Notes under the pieces: model-generated
Told to the model about the DNA's origin: nothing
Seen by the model: the letters and a program-made list of their open reading frames with translations, nothing else
The model's database searches: none
NCBI GenBank assembly: GCA_947453125.1
Contig: CANGGC010000015.1
Span: 1 to 14,484 of the forward strand
Source: Planctomycetaceae bacterium
GTDB lineage: Bacteria > Planctomycetota > Planctomycetia > Pirellulales > UBA1268
DNA: 14,484 nucleotides
Direction: 5' to 3'
In this document: in pieces, positions 1-6,107 of the stretch
Numbering within the stretch: position 1 is the stretch's first letter
How the letters are laid out: each line of letters begins with the position of its first letter
Translations under genes and position numbers: made by a program

Positions 1-319
1 CGTTGATCTCGTCGTCGATCTTGCCGAGCTTGATGGACGTCAGGCCGCGGTAGTAGTAGGCCCGCGGATCGAGCGTGCCGGCTTCGATGGCGGCGGTCAA
101 CGCATCGTAGGCGGTCTGGTAGTTGCCATCGTAGTAGGCGTGGACTCCCGCCCCATACGAGGCTGCCACGCCGAGCGGCTCGTCAGCCCGGAGGAGCGCT
201 TGCGTGGTGCCCGGAAGCGTCACGATGCCGGGGATGGCCACCGCCGGCAGACAACTGATGCCGATCCACAGCCAGCGGCCGAACCGCTTCCCGCCCCGCA
301 TGCCGTTGTTCATTTCCAT
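1..319 (-). CDS. Exported TPR-like repeat protein (N-terminal part, cut by window edge)
   Basis: The frame is open from an ATG at 319 to the left edge, giving 106 residues of a longer protein. Residues 1-14 are short and basic (MEMNNGMRGGKRFGR), followed by a hydrophobic segment (about 15-40) consistent with a Sec signal peptide or membrane anchor. The mature part contains A-Y-Y-D-G-N-Y-Q-T-A-Y-D-A-L-T-A-A-I and then P-R-A-Y-Y-Y-R-G-L-T-S-I-K-L-G-K, the helix-turn-helix pattern of tetratricopeptide-type repeats, so it probably acts as a secreted or envelope scaffold for protein contacts. A GGAG at 329-332 sits 9 nt before the ATG at 319 and favours it over the in-frame ATG at 313. Most of the protein lies outside the window, so no specific function can be given. 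A generic planctomycete exported TPR protein is the best description. Confidence 0.75.
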   Translation of the reverse strand, partial: MEMNNGMRGGKRFGRWLWIGISCLPAVAIPGIVTLPGTTQALLRADEPLGVAASYGAGVHAYYDGNYQTAYDALTAAIEAGTLDPRAYYYRGLTSIKLGKIDDEIN

Positions 320-323
320 GCCC

Positions 324-530
324 GCAGACTCCGACCGAGGTGACGAACGATCCACCGGGGTTTCCGCCCCATTCGTCGTATCGGCAGACCATCGAAACAC
401 CGCGCGGAATCGGTCTGTCGCCGGAACAGTCTGCCACCCCCGGGGGCCTTTCCCCCCGCAGAGTCTGCCCCACCCGACCGCTCGCCCGGCCAGGGCGACG
501 GGGATCGGGCTTTTCAACCGGGCAGACCAT
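324..530. repeat. Cluster of GCAGAC/GTCTGC short motifs
   Basis: Six copies of CAGAC or its complement GTCTG occur at 325-329, 385-389, 413-417, 429-433, 463-467 and 523-527. Five extend to GCAGAC. Two are the identical 10-mer GGCAGACCAT (383-392 and 521-530), and one forms the perfect inverted repeat GCAGA-G-TCTGC (458-468). Five of the six lie in the non-coding gap between the TPR-like gene and the 148-residue gene; the sixth is in the last codons of the latter. Further non-coding copies are GGCAGACC at 987-994 and GCAGACTC at 6070-6077, just before pstB. This looks like a binding site or a scattered small repeat; its role is unknown. Confidence 0.4.
473..509 (-). terminator. Stem-loop just after the 148-residue gene, terminator-like
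   Basis: Five bases after the stop codon of the 148-residue gene the sequence folds into a long imperfect hairpin. On the plus strand the arms are CCCGA, CCG and TCGCCC on the left and GGGCGA, CGG and TCGGG on the right, around the loop GGCCA (488-492). C481 and 502-504 are bulged. Placement directly after a stop codon fits a transcription end, but there is no T-tract, so a classical intrinsic terminator is not shown. Confidence 0.35.
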
Positions 531-960
531 GCGCCGCGGCGTGACGGCGGAAGGTCGGCTCATCGACAAACACGCCGGCCCGCACCAACTGCACGGCCAA
601 AGCCTGCTCTGGCCAGCCCCAGACCGCCAGAAAGCGGTCGAGAATGTCCTCCGGACAGCCCCCTTTGGTCTCCACGACGAGGACCTGACCGTGGCGTTCG
701 TAGGCGTTGCCGTCGATCTGCCAGCGCCCCTCCTCCCCCGGCCCGACCCACACGAACGATCCATCGGGCTCGACGAAGGCCCGCTCGAGCGCGGCCAGGC
801 GCGAGAGCGCCGCGTCGAAATCACTCGTCATCGTCATCCCCGCCGCGTCGGTCGGGGGAACGATCGTCGGCCAGATTCCCCGGGGATCGACGAGCGGGGC
901 GCCGGCGACCGCGCCGCCGGGAAGTGGATGGAGGGAGACATCGAAGCGAAGCTCACGCAT
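514..960 (-). CDS. Conserved-looking hypothetical protein, 148 residues
   Basis: The start is ATG at 960 and the stop is TGA at 514-516. I do not recognise a named family. The N-terminal half (about 1-45) is rich in Pro and Gly with beta-like segments. Residues 46-148 look like a compact soluble domain with a helix (DFDAALSRLAALERAF), a beta hairpin with G-S-F-V-W-V-G and W-Q-I-D-G-N-A-Y-E-R, a V-V-E-T-K-G strand and a C-terminal helical part (FLAVWGWPEQAL, F-V-D-E-P-T-F-R-R-H). There is no signal peptide or membrane segment, so it is probably cytoplasmic. It follows the phosphoesterase-like gene by 41 bp and may share its transcript. No strong ribosome binding site precedes the ATG; a five-codon frame starting at 970 overlaps the start. 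Residue composition and sharp domain-like ends support a real gene over the opposite-strand alternatives. Confidence 0.65.
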   Translation of the reverse strand: MRELRFDVSLHPLPGGAVAGAPLVDPRGIWPTIVPPTDAAGMTMTSDFDAALSRLAALERAFVEPDGSFVWVGPGEEGRWQIDGNAYERHGQVLVVETKGGCPEDILDRFLAVWGWPEQALAVQLVRAGVFVDEPTFRRHAAAHGLPG

Positions 961-1001
961 GGTTGTTCATCGTCCCCGTGGCCACCGGCAGACCAGGCGC
1001 T

Positions 1002-2315
1002 TCAGGCTGCCTCGACGATCCACGCCCCGGCGTCGACCGGCAGCGGCGCCCATCCGCGCCGGCGCTCGCCACCGGTCCATTCTGCCACAGGGTCACCGAG
1101 GGACGAGACCGCCACGGTGCCCCCCCCACGCTCGGTGATCACGGCCGTGACCGGGAATCGCGGCGTGGTCGGAAGGGGGGAGATCTCCCGAACGCCGGGA
1201 AGGGGTCGATCGCGGTCATGATCCACTCCCCGCCTCGCCCCCAGACCGACCAACCGGCTGGTCCCGAGGGGGATGGAGGCGTCGACCGGCGCATGCCCGA
1301 GGACGAGAACACCGCTGCCAGCCCCGGGCGCGGCGATCGGCAGGGAGCCCCCGAGGAGATCGGCGAGGAGATCGGTGGAGCTCGAAGGGGGCCGCCCGGC
1401 AGCAGCTCGCTGGTCGATTGCGGCGAGCCGGCCGGCGAGCGCGTCAACGACATCGAACGGCGCCTCGTTCCAGGGGCCCGCTCCGGTCAGCCCCAAGCCC
1501 CGGGCCGCGCGGTGCCAGGCCGACACGCTCCGCAGCCATTCATCATGCACCCGGCCCGCCATGGCCTTGTCGTGGCTGGCGGTGCACCACGCCGCGACCG
1601 CGTCGGCGAGGCCGAGAGGATCGGCGGCGCGGAGGGAGGCAAGGAGCGGGCGCCGCGCGTCGGGATCGATTGCCCCGATCGGGGCCGAGGCGGCGAAGCG
1701 GGTGAGGAGATCGACGCGGAGGCTCTCCCCGAGACTCGGGCCCACCCCGGAGGCCCGGTCTGCCATCCAGATCGGATCGGTGCCGTCTCCGTGGATGACG
1801 CGTACGCCGCGGGCATCCCACGCCGCGCCAACGCCGATCCCGGCCCGTTCGGCCGACGTCCGAGAGGCCTCACGGCTGAGGCCGGCGTCGAGGTTGCCCT
1901 CGAGGATCGAGAGCCCCACCGGAACACAGAGCGTGGCACCGGGGACGGGGCGGCCATGCCGGTCGGCCCTGGAAACATGGACGCCGTGGCGAACCATCGC
2001 CAGCATCCCCCGGATGACGCCCCGTCCGACCCGGAGCGTTCCCGCCATGACGCGCTCGCGGATCGCCCGGGCTTTGGCACCGCGCTGCCACGGTCGGCTC
2101 GACTCGAGCCATTCGCGCGAGGCGAGCCAGTCGAAGGTATCGCCTGCAAAGACGACATCGACCCGCGGCACGGGATCGTAGCGGCCGTCGCTTTGCCAAC
2201 CGGCACGGGCAGCAGCCCTGGTCAGCTCGGCGCGGAATCGTCCCATGATCCCGGCGGCCGGGCCCGGCCACAGGGAGCCGTCAGGGATCTCCCAATTGGC
2301 GGTGACGACGATCAT
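1002..2315 (-). CDS. Metallophosphoesterase-like protein with degenerate metal-site motifs
   Basis: This 437-residue cytoplasmic protein has no signal peptide. Its motif order recalls calcineurin-like metallophosphoesterases: V-V-F-A-G-D-T-F-D-W (about 54-63) resembles the GDxxD block, E-G-N-L-D-A-G-L-S (139-147) matches GNHD with Leu in place of His, V-I-H-G-D (173-177) matches the HGD block, and L-V-L-G-H-A-P-V (337-344) matches GHTH with the second His lost. The usual N-terminal DxH is not visible; the protein starts MIVVTANWEIPDG. The middle (about 195-300) is a helical insert. Several metal ligands are therefore altered, so it may be an inactive or re-purposed member. The ATG at 2315 starts right before the first predicted strand; an in-frame ATG at 2369 would add 18 residues and cannot be excluded. 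Neither start has a strong ribosome binding site. The gene lies between the DUF11-type gene and the 148-residue gene. The fold assignment rests on motif order only. Confidence 0.6.
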   Translation of the reverse strand: MIVVTANWEIPDGSLWPGPAAGIMGRFRAELTRAAARAGWQSDGRYDPVPRVDVVFAGDTFDWLASREWLESSRPWQRGAKARAIRERVMAGTLRVGRGVIRGMLAMVRHGVHVSRADRHGRPVPGATLCVPVGLSILEGNLDAGLSREASRTSAERAGIGVGAAWDARGVRVIHGDGTDPIWMADRASGVGPSLGESLRVDLLTRFAASAPIGAIDPDARRPLLASLRAADPLGLADAVAAWCTASHDKAMAGRVHDEWLRSVSAWHRAARGLGLTGAGPWNEAPFDVVDALAGRLAAIDQRAAAGRPPSSSTDLLADLLGGSLPIAAPGAGSGVLVLGHAPVDASIPLGTSRLVGLGARRGVDHDRDRPLPGVREISPLPTTPRFPVTAVITERGGGTVAVSSLGDPVAEWTGGERRRGWAPLPVDAGAWIVEAA

Positions 2316-2392
2316 GATCAACGGGGCCTGCGGGGACGAAGGAGGAAAGCGCCTCCAAAGTCTCTCCATCGGCCCCCGGATCGAGCGCCCCA

Positions 2393-2424
2393 CCGGGCAT
2401 GGGCGGTGAAACCGTTTGCCCCGG
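2393..2424 (-). terminator. Stem-loop after the DUF11-type gene, terminator-like
   Basis: The arms CCGGGCA (2393-2399) and TGCCCCGG (2417-2424) pair with one bulged base and enclose an inner perfect hairpin, CGGT-GAA-ACCG (2404-2414). It lies 35-66 bp past the stop codon of the secreted repeat protein and before the next gene. No T-tract follows on the minus strand, so it could be a Rho-assisted end or an mRNA-stabilising structure. The rest of the 143-bp gap (2316-2458) shows only a weaker GGAGG...CCTCC pairing at 2341-2356. Confidence 0.35.
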
Positions 2425-2458
2425 TCGCACCGGTCGTGCGGCGGACGCGGCTGGTGCG

Positions 2459-4141
2459 TCAGGGGCCGAGAAAGGTCGTCGTACACTCCGACTCGGTCCG
2501 CCCCTCGAGTTCGTCGCCAGAGAGCGTCGCCACGGAGGAGGCACGCGTGCCCGCTCCGGCGGGGAGTTTGTAGGTGACCTCGAAGGTCGAGTGTCCCCCG
2601 GGGGGGATCGAATTGATCCCATCGAAGGTCAGCGTCTGCCCCTCGGTCGTCACCCGCGGCGGGATCGGATCGCCGATGACACGGGCCTGATTGGGGAGAT
2701 TCACCACCAGCCGCAGCCGGCCCGAATCGATGCTGCCGTCGTTGGTCACCGTACAGACGATCCGCGTCGATCCCCCATCCTGGACCGGATCGTCGCAGTC
2801 GGCGATGGAGACACGCACCCCCGCCTCCCGCGGCGTCCGCAGCGGAGGAGCCGTCGAGCGAATGAGGACAAACGACTCGTCGGCCACCATCACGCCGGTG
2901 GAACTCTGCGAGAGGATCGCCTTGACCTTCGCCCGGGAGGCCTGCCCACCACGAGCACTGGCAGGCAGTTTGGGGGAGAGATTGATCTGTCGAGTGACCC
3001 CGCCCCGCGGCTCGATCGGCGGCAGCGTCCAGGAGACGGTGTTCGTGCCGAGGACGAGGCCGGTGGAACCTTCCAGGGGGGTGTAGATCGGATCCCAGGT
3101 GAGCTCGAGCGTCGTCGGCCCGGAGGGGGCGTTCCCGGTGTTCCGCACCGTGGCTTGGAATTCCCCCACGGCCCCTTCGAGGATTTCCGGTGGGCCGCTC
3201 ATGTCGAGTTCGAACGAGGGGGCGGCAGGGGGCGCCGTCGCTGTCATCGGAGGACGGGCGGGAATCGCCGCGGCCGGAGGAATCGCCACAGCCACCGGCG
3301 CGGGGACGACGACCGACGTCGGCGGCGCCACCGCAACCGGCACCGGAACCGGGATTGCAGGGGCCACGGGAGCCGGCGTCGGCACCGGCGCGGGCGCCGT
3401 CGGGACGGCAGGCGCCGCTGCCACGGCTGCCGTCGGCGCTGTGACGAGCACGCACTCGGTGGCTCCGCCCATGAAGGTGTGCACCTGGTCGAGGATCTCG
3501 ACACGATGACACTGCCGCCCCGGTTCGTCGGTGAGGAAGTCGAGCGTCAACCGGCGCGAGGTTCCGGCGGCCATGTCGATCGTGCCACGCTGCTCGATCG
3601 GGCTGGCCGACGCCTCGTGATGGAATCCCCGATCGAAGTAATCGACGACCCGCAGCCCCGTGAGCGGCCGACCCGATCGGTTGACCAATTCGACTTCGAA
3701 CGACACCTTCTCACCGAGCTTGGCGGCCAGCGGCCCGGTGATGTTGACGAGGACCGGATCCTGACCGGGGATCACGGCGGCGGCCGAAGGTGCCACGGCC
3801 AGGGGAGCCTGTACGGCCAGGGGGGCCTGGGGAAAAGCCTGCGGCGCACCGATGGCAGGCGGGGCCGCCACCGGTTGGGGCACACCGATCGGCGCGGGGA
3901 AGCCGCCGCCAGGGCCCACGGGGATGGCACCGGCCGGCGGAGGGACGCTGACGCCGGGCGGAAGCGGCGGGGGGAGCACCTGCGCCGAGGCGACGCTCAG
4001 CCCACCGACGACGAGCACGGCCCACAGCGGGGCCAACAGGAAGATCGTTCTGCCTGCCCGCCGGGCGGGCCCCACGCCCCGCGCGGATCGACAACACTCC
4101 ACAGGGCAAAGCGAGGTCGGGACGGGGTTACGCATCGGCAT
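2459..4141 (-). CDS. Secreted protein with DUF11/CARDB-like repeats and Pro/Ala-rich linkers
   Basis: The protein has 560 residues. Basic residues (21-31) precede a hydrophobic stretch (about 32-50) ending in A-S-A-Q, a signal peptidase I site near residue 53, so it is exported. A Pro/Gly/Ala-rich linker (about 55-127) leads to a first beta-sandwich domain (about 128-235, with V-S-F-E-V-E-L-V-N-R-S-G and L-R-V-V-D-Y-F-D). A second linker of Ala/Pro/Val repeats (about 236-308) leads to domain two (about 310-428, with F-Q-A-T-V-R-N-T-G-N-A and W-T-L-P-P-I-E-P-R-G) and then domain three (about 440-558, with I-V-C-T-V-T-N-D-G-S and F-D-G-I-N-S-I-P-P-G-G). These are the hallmarks of DUF11/CARDB-type Ig-like repeats found in surface and matrix proteins. 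AAGGG, 7 nt before the ATG at 4141, supports that start; an in-frame ATG lies at 4135. A structural or adhesive envelope role is inferred; no catalytic motif is visible. Confidence 0.8.
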   Translation of the reverse strand: MPMRNPVPTSLCPVECCRSARGVGPARRAGRTIFLLAPLWAVLVVGGLSVASAQVLPPPLPPGVSVPPPAGAIPVGPGGGFPAPIGVPQPVAAPPAIGAPQAFPQAPLAVQAPLAVAPSAAAVIPGQDPVLVNITGPLAAKLGEKVSFEVELVNRSGRPLTGLRVVDYFDRGFHHEASASPIEQRGTIDMAAGTSRRLTLDFLTDEPGRQCHRVEILDQVHTFMGGATECVLVTAPTAAVAAAPAVPTAPAPVPTPAPVAPAIPVPVPVAVAPPTSVVVPAPVAVAIPPAAAIPARPPMTATAPPAAPSFELDMSGPPEILEGAVGEFQATVRNTGNAPSGPTTLELTWDPIYTPLEGSTGLVLGTNTVSWTLPPIEPRGGVTRQINLSPKLPASARGGQASRAKVKAILSQSSTGVMVADESFVLIRSTAPPLRTPREAGVRVSIADCDDPVQDGGSTRIVCTVTNDGSIDSGRLRLVVNLPNQARVIGDPIPPRVTTEGQTLTFDGINSIPPGGHSTFEVTYKLPAGAGTRASSVATLSGDELEGRTESECTTTFLGP

Positions 4142-4160
4142 GTCGGGCCCTTCACGCTGT

Positions 4161-4179
4161 CGACGGTCGGGGACCGTCG
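4161..4179 (-). promoter_or_regulatory. Perfect 8-bp inverted repeat upstream of the DUF11-type gene
   Basis: CGACGGTC (4161-4168) and GACCGTCG (4172-4179) are exact inverted copies around GGG. The element ends 19 bp before the start codon and close to the ribosome binding site. It could be an operator or a hairpin in the 5' untranslated leader that affects translation of the secreted repeat protein. Confidence 0.45.
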
Positions 4180-4226
4180 GATGGTGGACTGGCGGGAAAC
4201 GCGTCGAGCCGGGATGGCGACGGCGG

Positions 4227-4240
4227 TGACCCGGGGGTCA
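4227..4240. promoter_or_regulatory. Perfect inverted repeat TGACCC-GG-GGGTCA
   Basis: This 14-bp dyad has 6-bp arms and a 2-bp spacer. A 2-base loop is too short for a good RNA hairpin, so it is better read as a possible binding site for a dimeric protein, 86 bp upstream of the secreted repeat gene. No regulator is identified. Confidence 0.35.
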
Positions 4241-4288
4241 GGAGCGGAGAGCGTACCACGCCGGAGGAGCGGTCGCCCACCGGCGTTT

Positions 4289-4315
4289 GGGGCGGAAAAC
4301 GGACCGTTTCCCCCC
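4289..4315. promoter_or_regulatory. Palindrome AAACGG-A-CCGTTT with G/C-rich flanking arms
   Basis: The core 4297-4309 is a perfect 13-bp dyad. It sits inside a longer pairing of GGGGCGGAAA (4289-4298) with TTTCCCCCC (4307-4315), one C bulged. It may be an operator for the secreted repeat gene or a distal stem-loop ending the phoU transcript; the plain sequence does not decide between these. Confidence 0.35.
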
Positions 4316-4335
4316 TGGTGGATCGGGGACGACAG

Positions 4336-4360
4336 GCCGACTCCCAGAGCCGACTCCCAG
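4336..4360. repeat. Tandem duplication of GCCGACTCCCAG
   Basis: The 12-bp unit occurs at 4336-4347 and 4349-4360, separated by one A, so the period is 13 bp. Both copies are exact. It lies in the 319-bp non-coding stretch between phoU and the secreted repeat gene. The period is not the 11 bp of a Pho box. It may be a local slippage duplication or a tandem binding site. Confidence 0.5.
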
Positions 4361-4437
4361 GAACGCTCGCCAGCCGATCGCCGAAAACGGCCCCGTCGCT
4401 GCGGCTTGCCGGGCGGAACACGTGGGCTGCAGTCCTC

Positions 4438-4462
4438 GACCGACCGCTGCCGGCGGCCGATC
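4438..4462 (-). terminator. Stem-loop overlapping the phoU stop codon, terminator-like
   Basis: On the minus-strand RNA, GAUCGGCCGC (4462-4453) pairs with GCGGUCGGUC (4447-4438) over ten pairs, including two G-U pairs, around the loop CGGCA. It begins within the phoU stop codon, the natural place for the end of the pst operon transcript. No T-tract follows, so a factor-dependent end or 3'-end protection is equally possible. Confidence 0.4.
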
Positions 4463-5120
4463 ACTCCTCGGGCCGGTGGCGGACGATATCCCCCTCGACC
4501 ATGTAGATCACGTCTTCGGCGACATTCGTCGCCATGTCGGCGATCCGCTCGATGTGCTTCGTGATCGAGTTGACGCGGAGGAGGGCCTCGACGTTCTCGG
4601 GGTGTTCCTTGATGCCGGCGAGAATCCGCTTGCGGACTTTCTGGCGGGCCTCGTCGACGACGTCGTCCTGCTCGCGGATCCTCCGAGCCAGGACCGGATC
4701 GCCGTCGATCACCGCCGCCAGGCATTCCCGCACCATTTCCTCGGCCTGCATCGCCATCGTGCGGATCTCCGGCGGCAGGTCGACCGGCCCTACCCCCTCG
4801 AGTTGGGCGACGCGCTTGGCGATGTTCTTCGCCAGGTCGCCCATCCGTTCGAGATCGTTGTTGATCTTGAGGACCGCGACGACGAAGCGAAGATCGGCCG
4901 CCACCGGTTGGTAGAGCGCGAGGATCTTGAGGCATTCCTCCTCGACCTCGACCTCCATCCGGTCGATCGCTTCGTCATTGGCGAGGACGCGCTGCGCGAG
5001 TTGGACGTCGCGGTTGATCACCGCCGAGATCGACTTGGAGATCGCTTCCTCGACGACGGTGCCGACACGGCGGATCTTCTCCTTGAGATTGCCGATCTGC
5101 CGTTCGATGTGCCGGGTCAT
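4461..5120 (-). CDS. phoU: Phosphate signalling and transport regulator PhoU
   Basis: The 219 residues match the usual PhoU length (about 220-240). PhoU is a cytoplasmic, all-helical protein that links the Pst transporter to the PhoR sensor kinase and damps phosphate uptake and Pho signalling. Two three-helix repeats are visible: the first includes D-R-M-E-V-E-V-E-E-E-C-L and N-N-D-L-E-R-M-G-D-L-A-K-N-I-A-K-R, the second V-D-E-A-R-Q-K-V-R and S-I-T-K-H-I-E-R-I-A-D-M-A-T-N-V-A-E. The paired E-R-x-x-D motifs are the family's metal-cluster binding sites. GGAGG (5126-5130), 5 nt before the ATG at 5120, sets the start. It is the last gene of the pst operon, 61 bp after pstB, the usual order. Control by phosphate starvation is inferred from the Pho-box-like element upstream of pstS. 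Confidence 0.96.
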   Translation of the reverse strand: MTRHIERQIGNLKEKIRRVGTVVEEAISKSISAVINRDVQLAQRVLANDEAIDRMEVEVEEECLKILALYQPVAADLRFVVAVLKINNDLERMGDLAKNIAKRVAQLEGVGPVDLPPEIRTMAMQAEEMVRECLAAVIDGDPVLARRIREQDDVVDEARQKVRKRILAGIKEHPENVEALLRVNSITKHIERIADMATNVAEDVIYMVEGDIVRHRPEE

Positions 5121-5181
5121 CGATGCCTCCCGCCGGGAGCCTCCGTTGAAATGTCCTCACACCGAAAGCGGCATGCCGGGC

Positions 5182-6066
5182 TCAGCCGAATCGGCCCGTC
5201 ACGTAGGCTTCGGTCTCGCGGAGCACAGGCTTTGTGAAGATGTCGGTCGTCGGGCCGTATTCGATCAGCCGCCCGAGATACATGAATGCAGTGTAGTCGC
5301 TCGAGCGGCTGGCCTGCTGCATGTTGTGGGTGACGATGAGCACGGAGTAGAGCCCGCGCAGTTCCTGGATGAGGTCCTCGATCTTGCCGGTGGCGATCGG
5401 ATCGAGCGCCGAACAGGGCTCGTCGAGGAGGAGCACCTCCGGCTCGGCGGCGATTGCCCTCGCGATGCACAGACGCTGCTGCTGGCCCCCGGAGAGCCCC
5501 AGCGCGCTCTCGCCGAGTCGATCCTTGACCTCGTCCCACAGGGCAGCGCCGCGGAGGCTCCGCTCACAGACCTCGTCGAGGACCGCCCGCCTCGATTCCC
5601 CGTCGATCCGCAGGGCATAGACGACGTTCTCGTAGATGCTCATCGGAAACGGATTGGGGCGCTGGAAGACCATCCCCATCCGCTTGCGCAACTCGATGAC
5701 GTCCATCCGTTGGTCGTAGATCGGGTCGCCATTGAGCCGCATCTCGCCGGTGATCCGGACGCTCGGCACGAGGTCGTTGAGCCGATTGACACTGCGGAGG
5801 AGCGTCGATTTACCGCAGCCACTCGGGCCGATCAGCGCCGTCACCTTGCCGTGCGGGATCGGCATCGTGATCGAGTGGAGCGCCTGCTTCGTGCCGTACC
5901 AGAGATTGAATCGATCGATCTCGAGGACGGCCGGCGTCTGTCGCACCCGCTCGTGGACCTCAGGCTCCACCTGGCCACCGGCGGCCACCACGGCAAGGCG
6001 GTCGGTGGCGGGCGCGGCCGGAGGGGGCGGCTGGCGGGGATCAGCGGGGGATGGAGAGGTCGACAT
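5182..6066 (-). CDS. pstB: Phosphate ABC transporter ATP-binding protein PstB
   Basis: This subunit hydrolyses ATP on the cytoplasmic face to drive phosphate import through PstCA. In its 294 residues, Walker A is G-P-S-G-C-G-K-S-T (80-88), the Q-loop is at Q135 ([13 protein letters not shown]), the ABC signature is L-S-G-G-Q-Q-Q (191-197), Walker B is V-L-L-L-D-E-P (211-217) and the switch histidine is H247. [12 protein letters not shown] and the ending E-A-Y-V-T-G-R-F-G are typical of PstB rather than other ABC ATPases. The family core begins near residue 46, so there is an N-terminal extension of about 45 residues, Pro/Ala-rich at first, if the ATG at 6066 is used. The ribosome binding site before that ATG is weak (GAG about 10 nt upstream), so a later start is possible. 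It is 41 bp downstream of pstA in the same operon. Confidence 0.95.
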   Translation of the reverse strand: MSTSPSPADPRQPPPPAAPATDRLAVVAAGGQVEPEVHERVRQTPAVLEIDRFNLWYGTKQALHSITMPIPHGKVTALIGPSGCGKSTLLRSVNRLNDLVPSVRITGEMRLNGDPIYDQRMDVIELRKRMGMVFQRPNPFPMSIYENVVYALRIDGESRRAVLDEVCERSLRGAALWDEVKDRLGESALGLSGGQQQRLCIARAIAAEPEVLLLDEPCSALDPIATGKIEDLIQELRGLYSVLIVTHNMQQASRSSDYTAFMYLGRLIEYGPTTDIFTKPVLRETEAYVTGRFG

Positions 6067-6107
6067 CGTGCAGACTCGCGGGGAACGGAAGGGGCGCCCG
6101 TCGGGCT

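Noticed and set aside
437..457. The C/G runs around CCCCCGGGGG as a terminator
   Set aside because: The pairing is only homopolymer C against G with no T-tract, so it is expected by chance in this composition.
183..824. A 213-codon minus-strand frame over the 148-residue gene
   Set aside because: Its product is Arg/Ser/Pro-rich without domain character, and it overlaps both the better 148-residue frame and the start of the TPR-like gene.
204..2573. A 789-codon open frame on the plus strand, and similar long plus-strand frames at 2399-4564, 4927-6234, 7648-9078 and 9563-11785
   Set aside because: They are antisense to well-supported minus-strand genes, have Arg/Pro/Gly-rich low-complexity products and no recognisable domain. 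Long open antisense frames are expected in GC-rich DNA.
3230..3440. The GC-rich repetitive stretch as a non-coding repeat array or CRISPR
   Set aside because: There are no regular repeat-spacer units; it encodes the Ala/Pro/Val linker of the secreted protein in an intact frame.
4336..4360. The tandem repeat as a second Pho box
   Set aside because: The period is 13 bp, not 11, and the unit does not resemble CGCTCAC or CTGTCAT.
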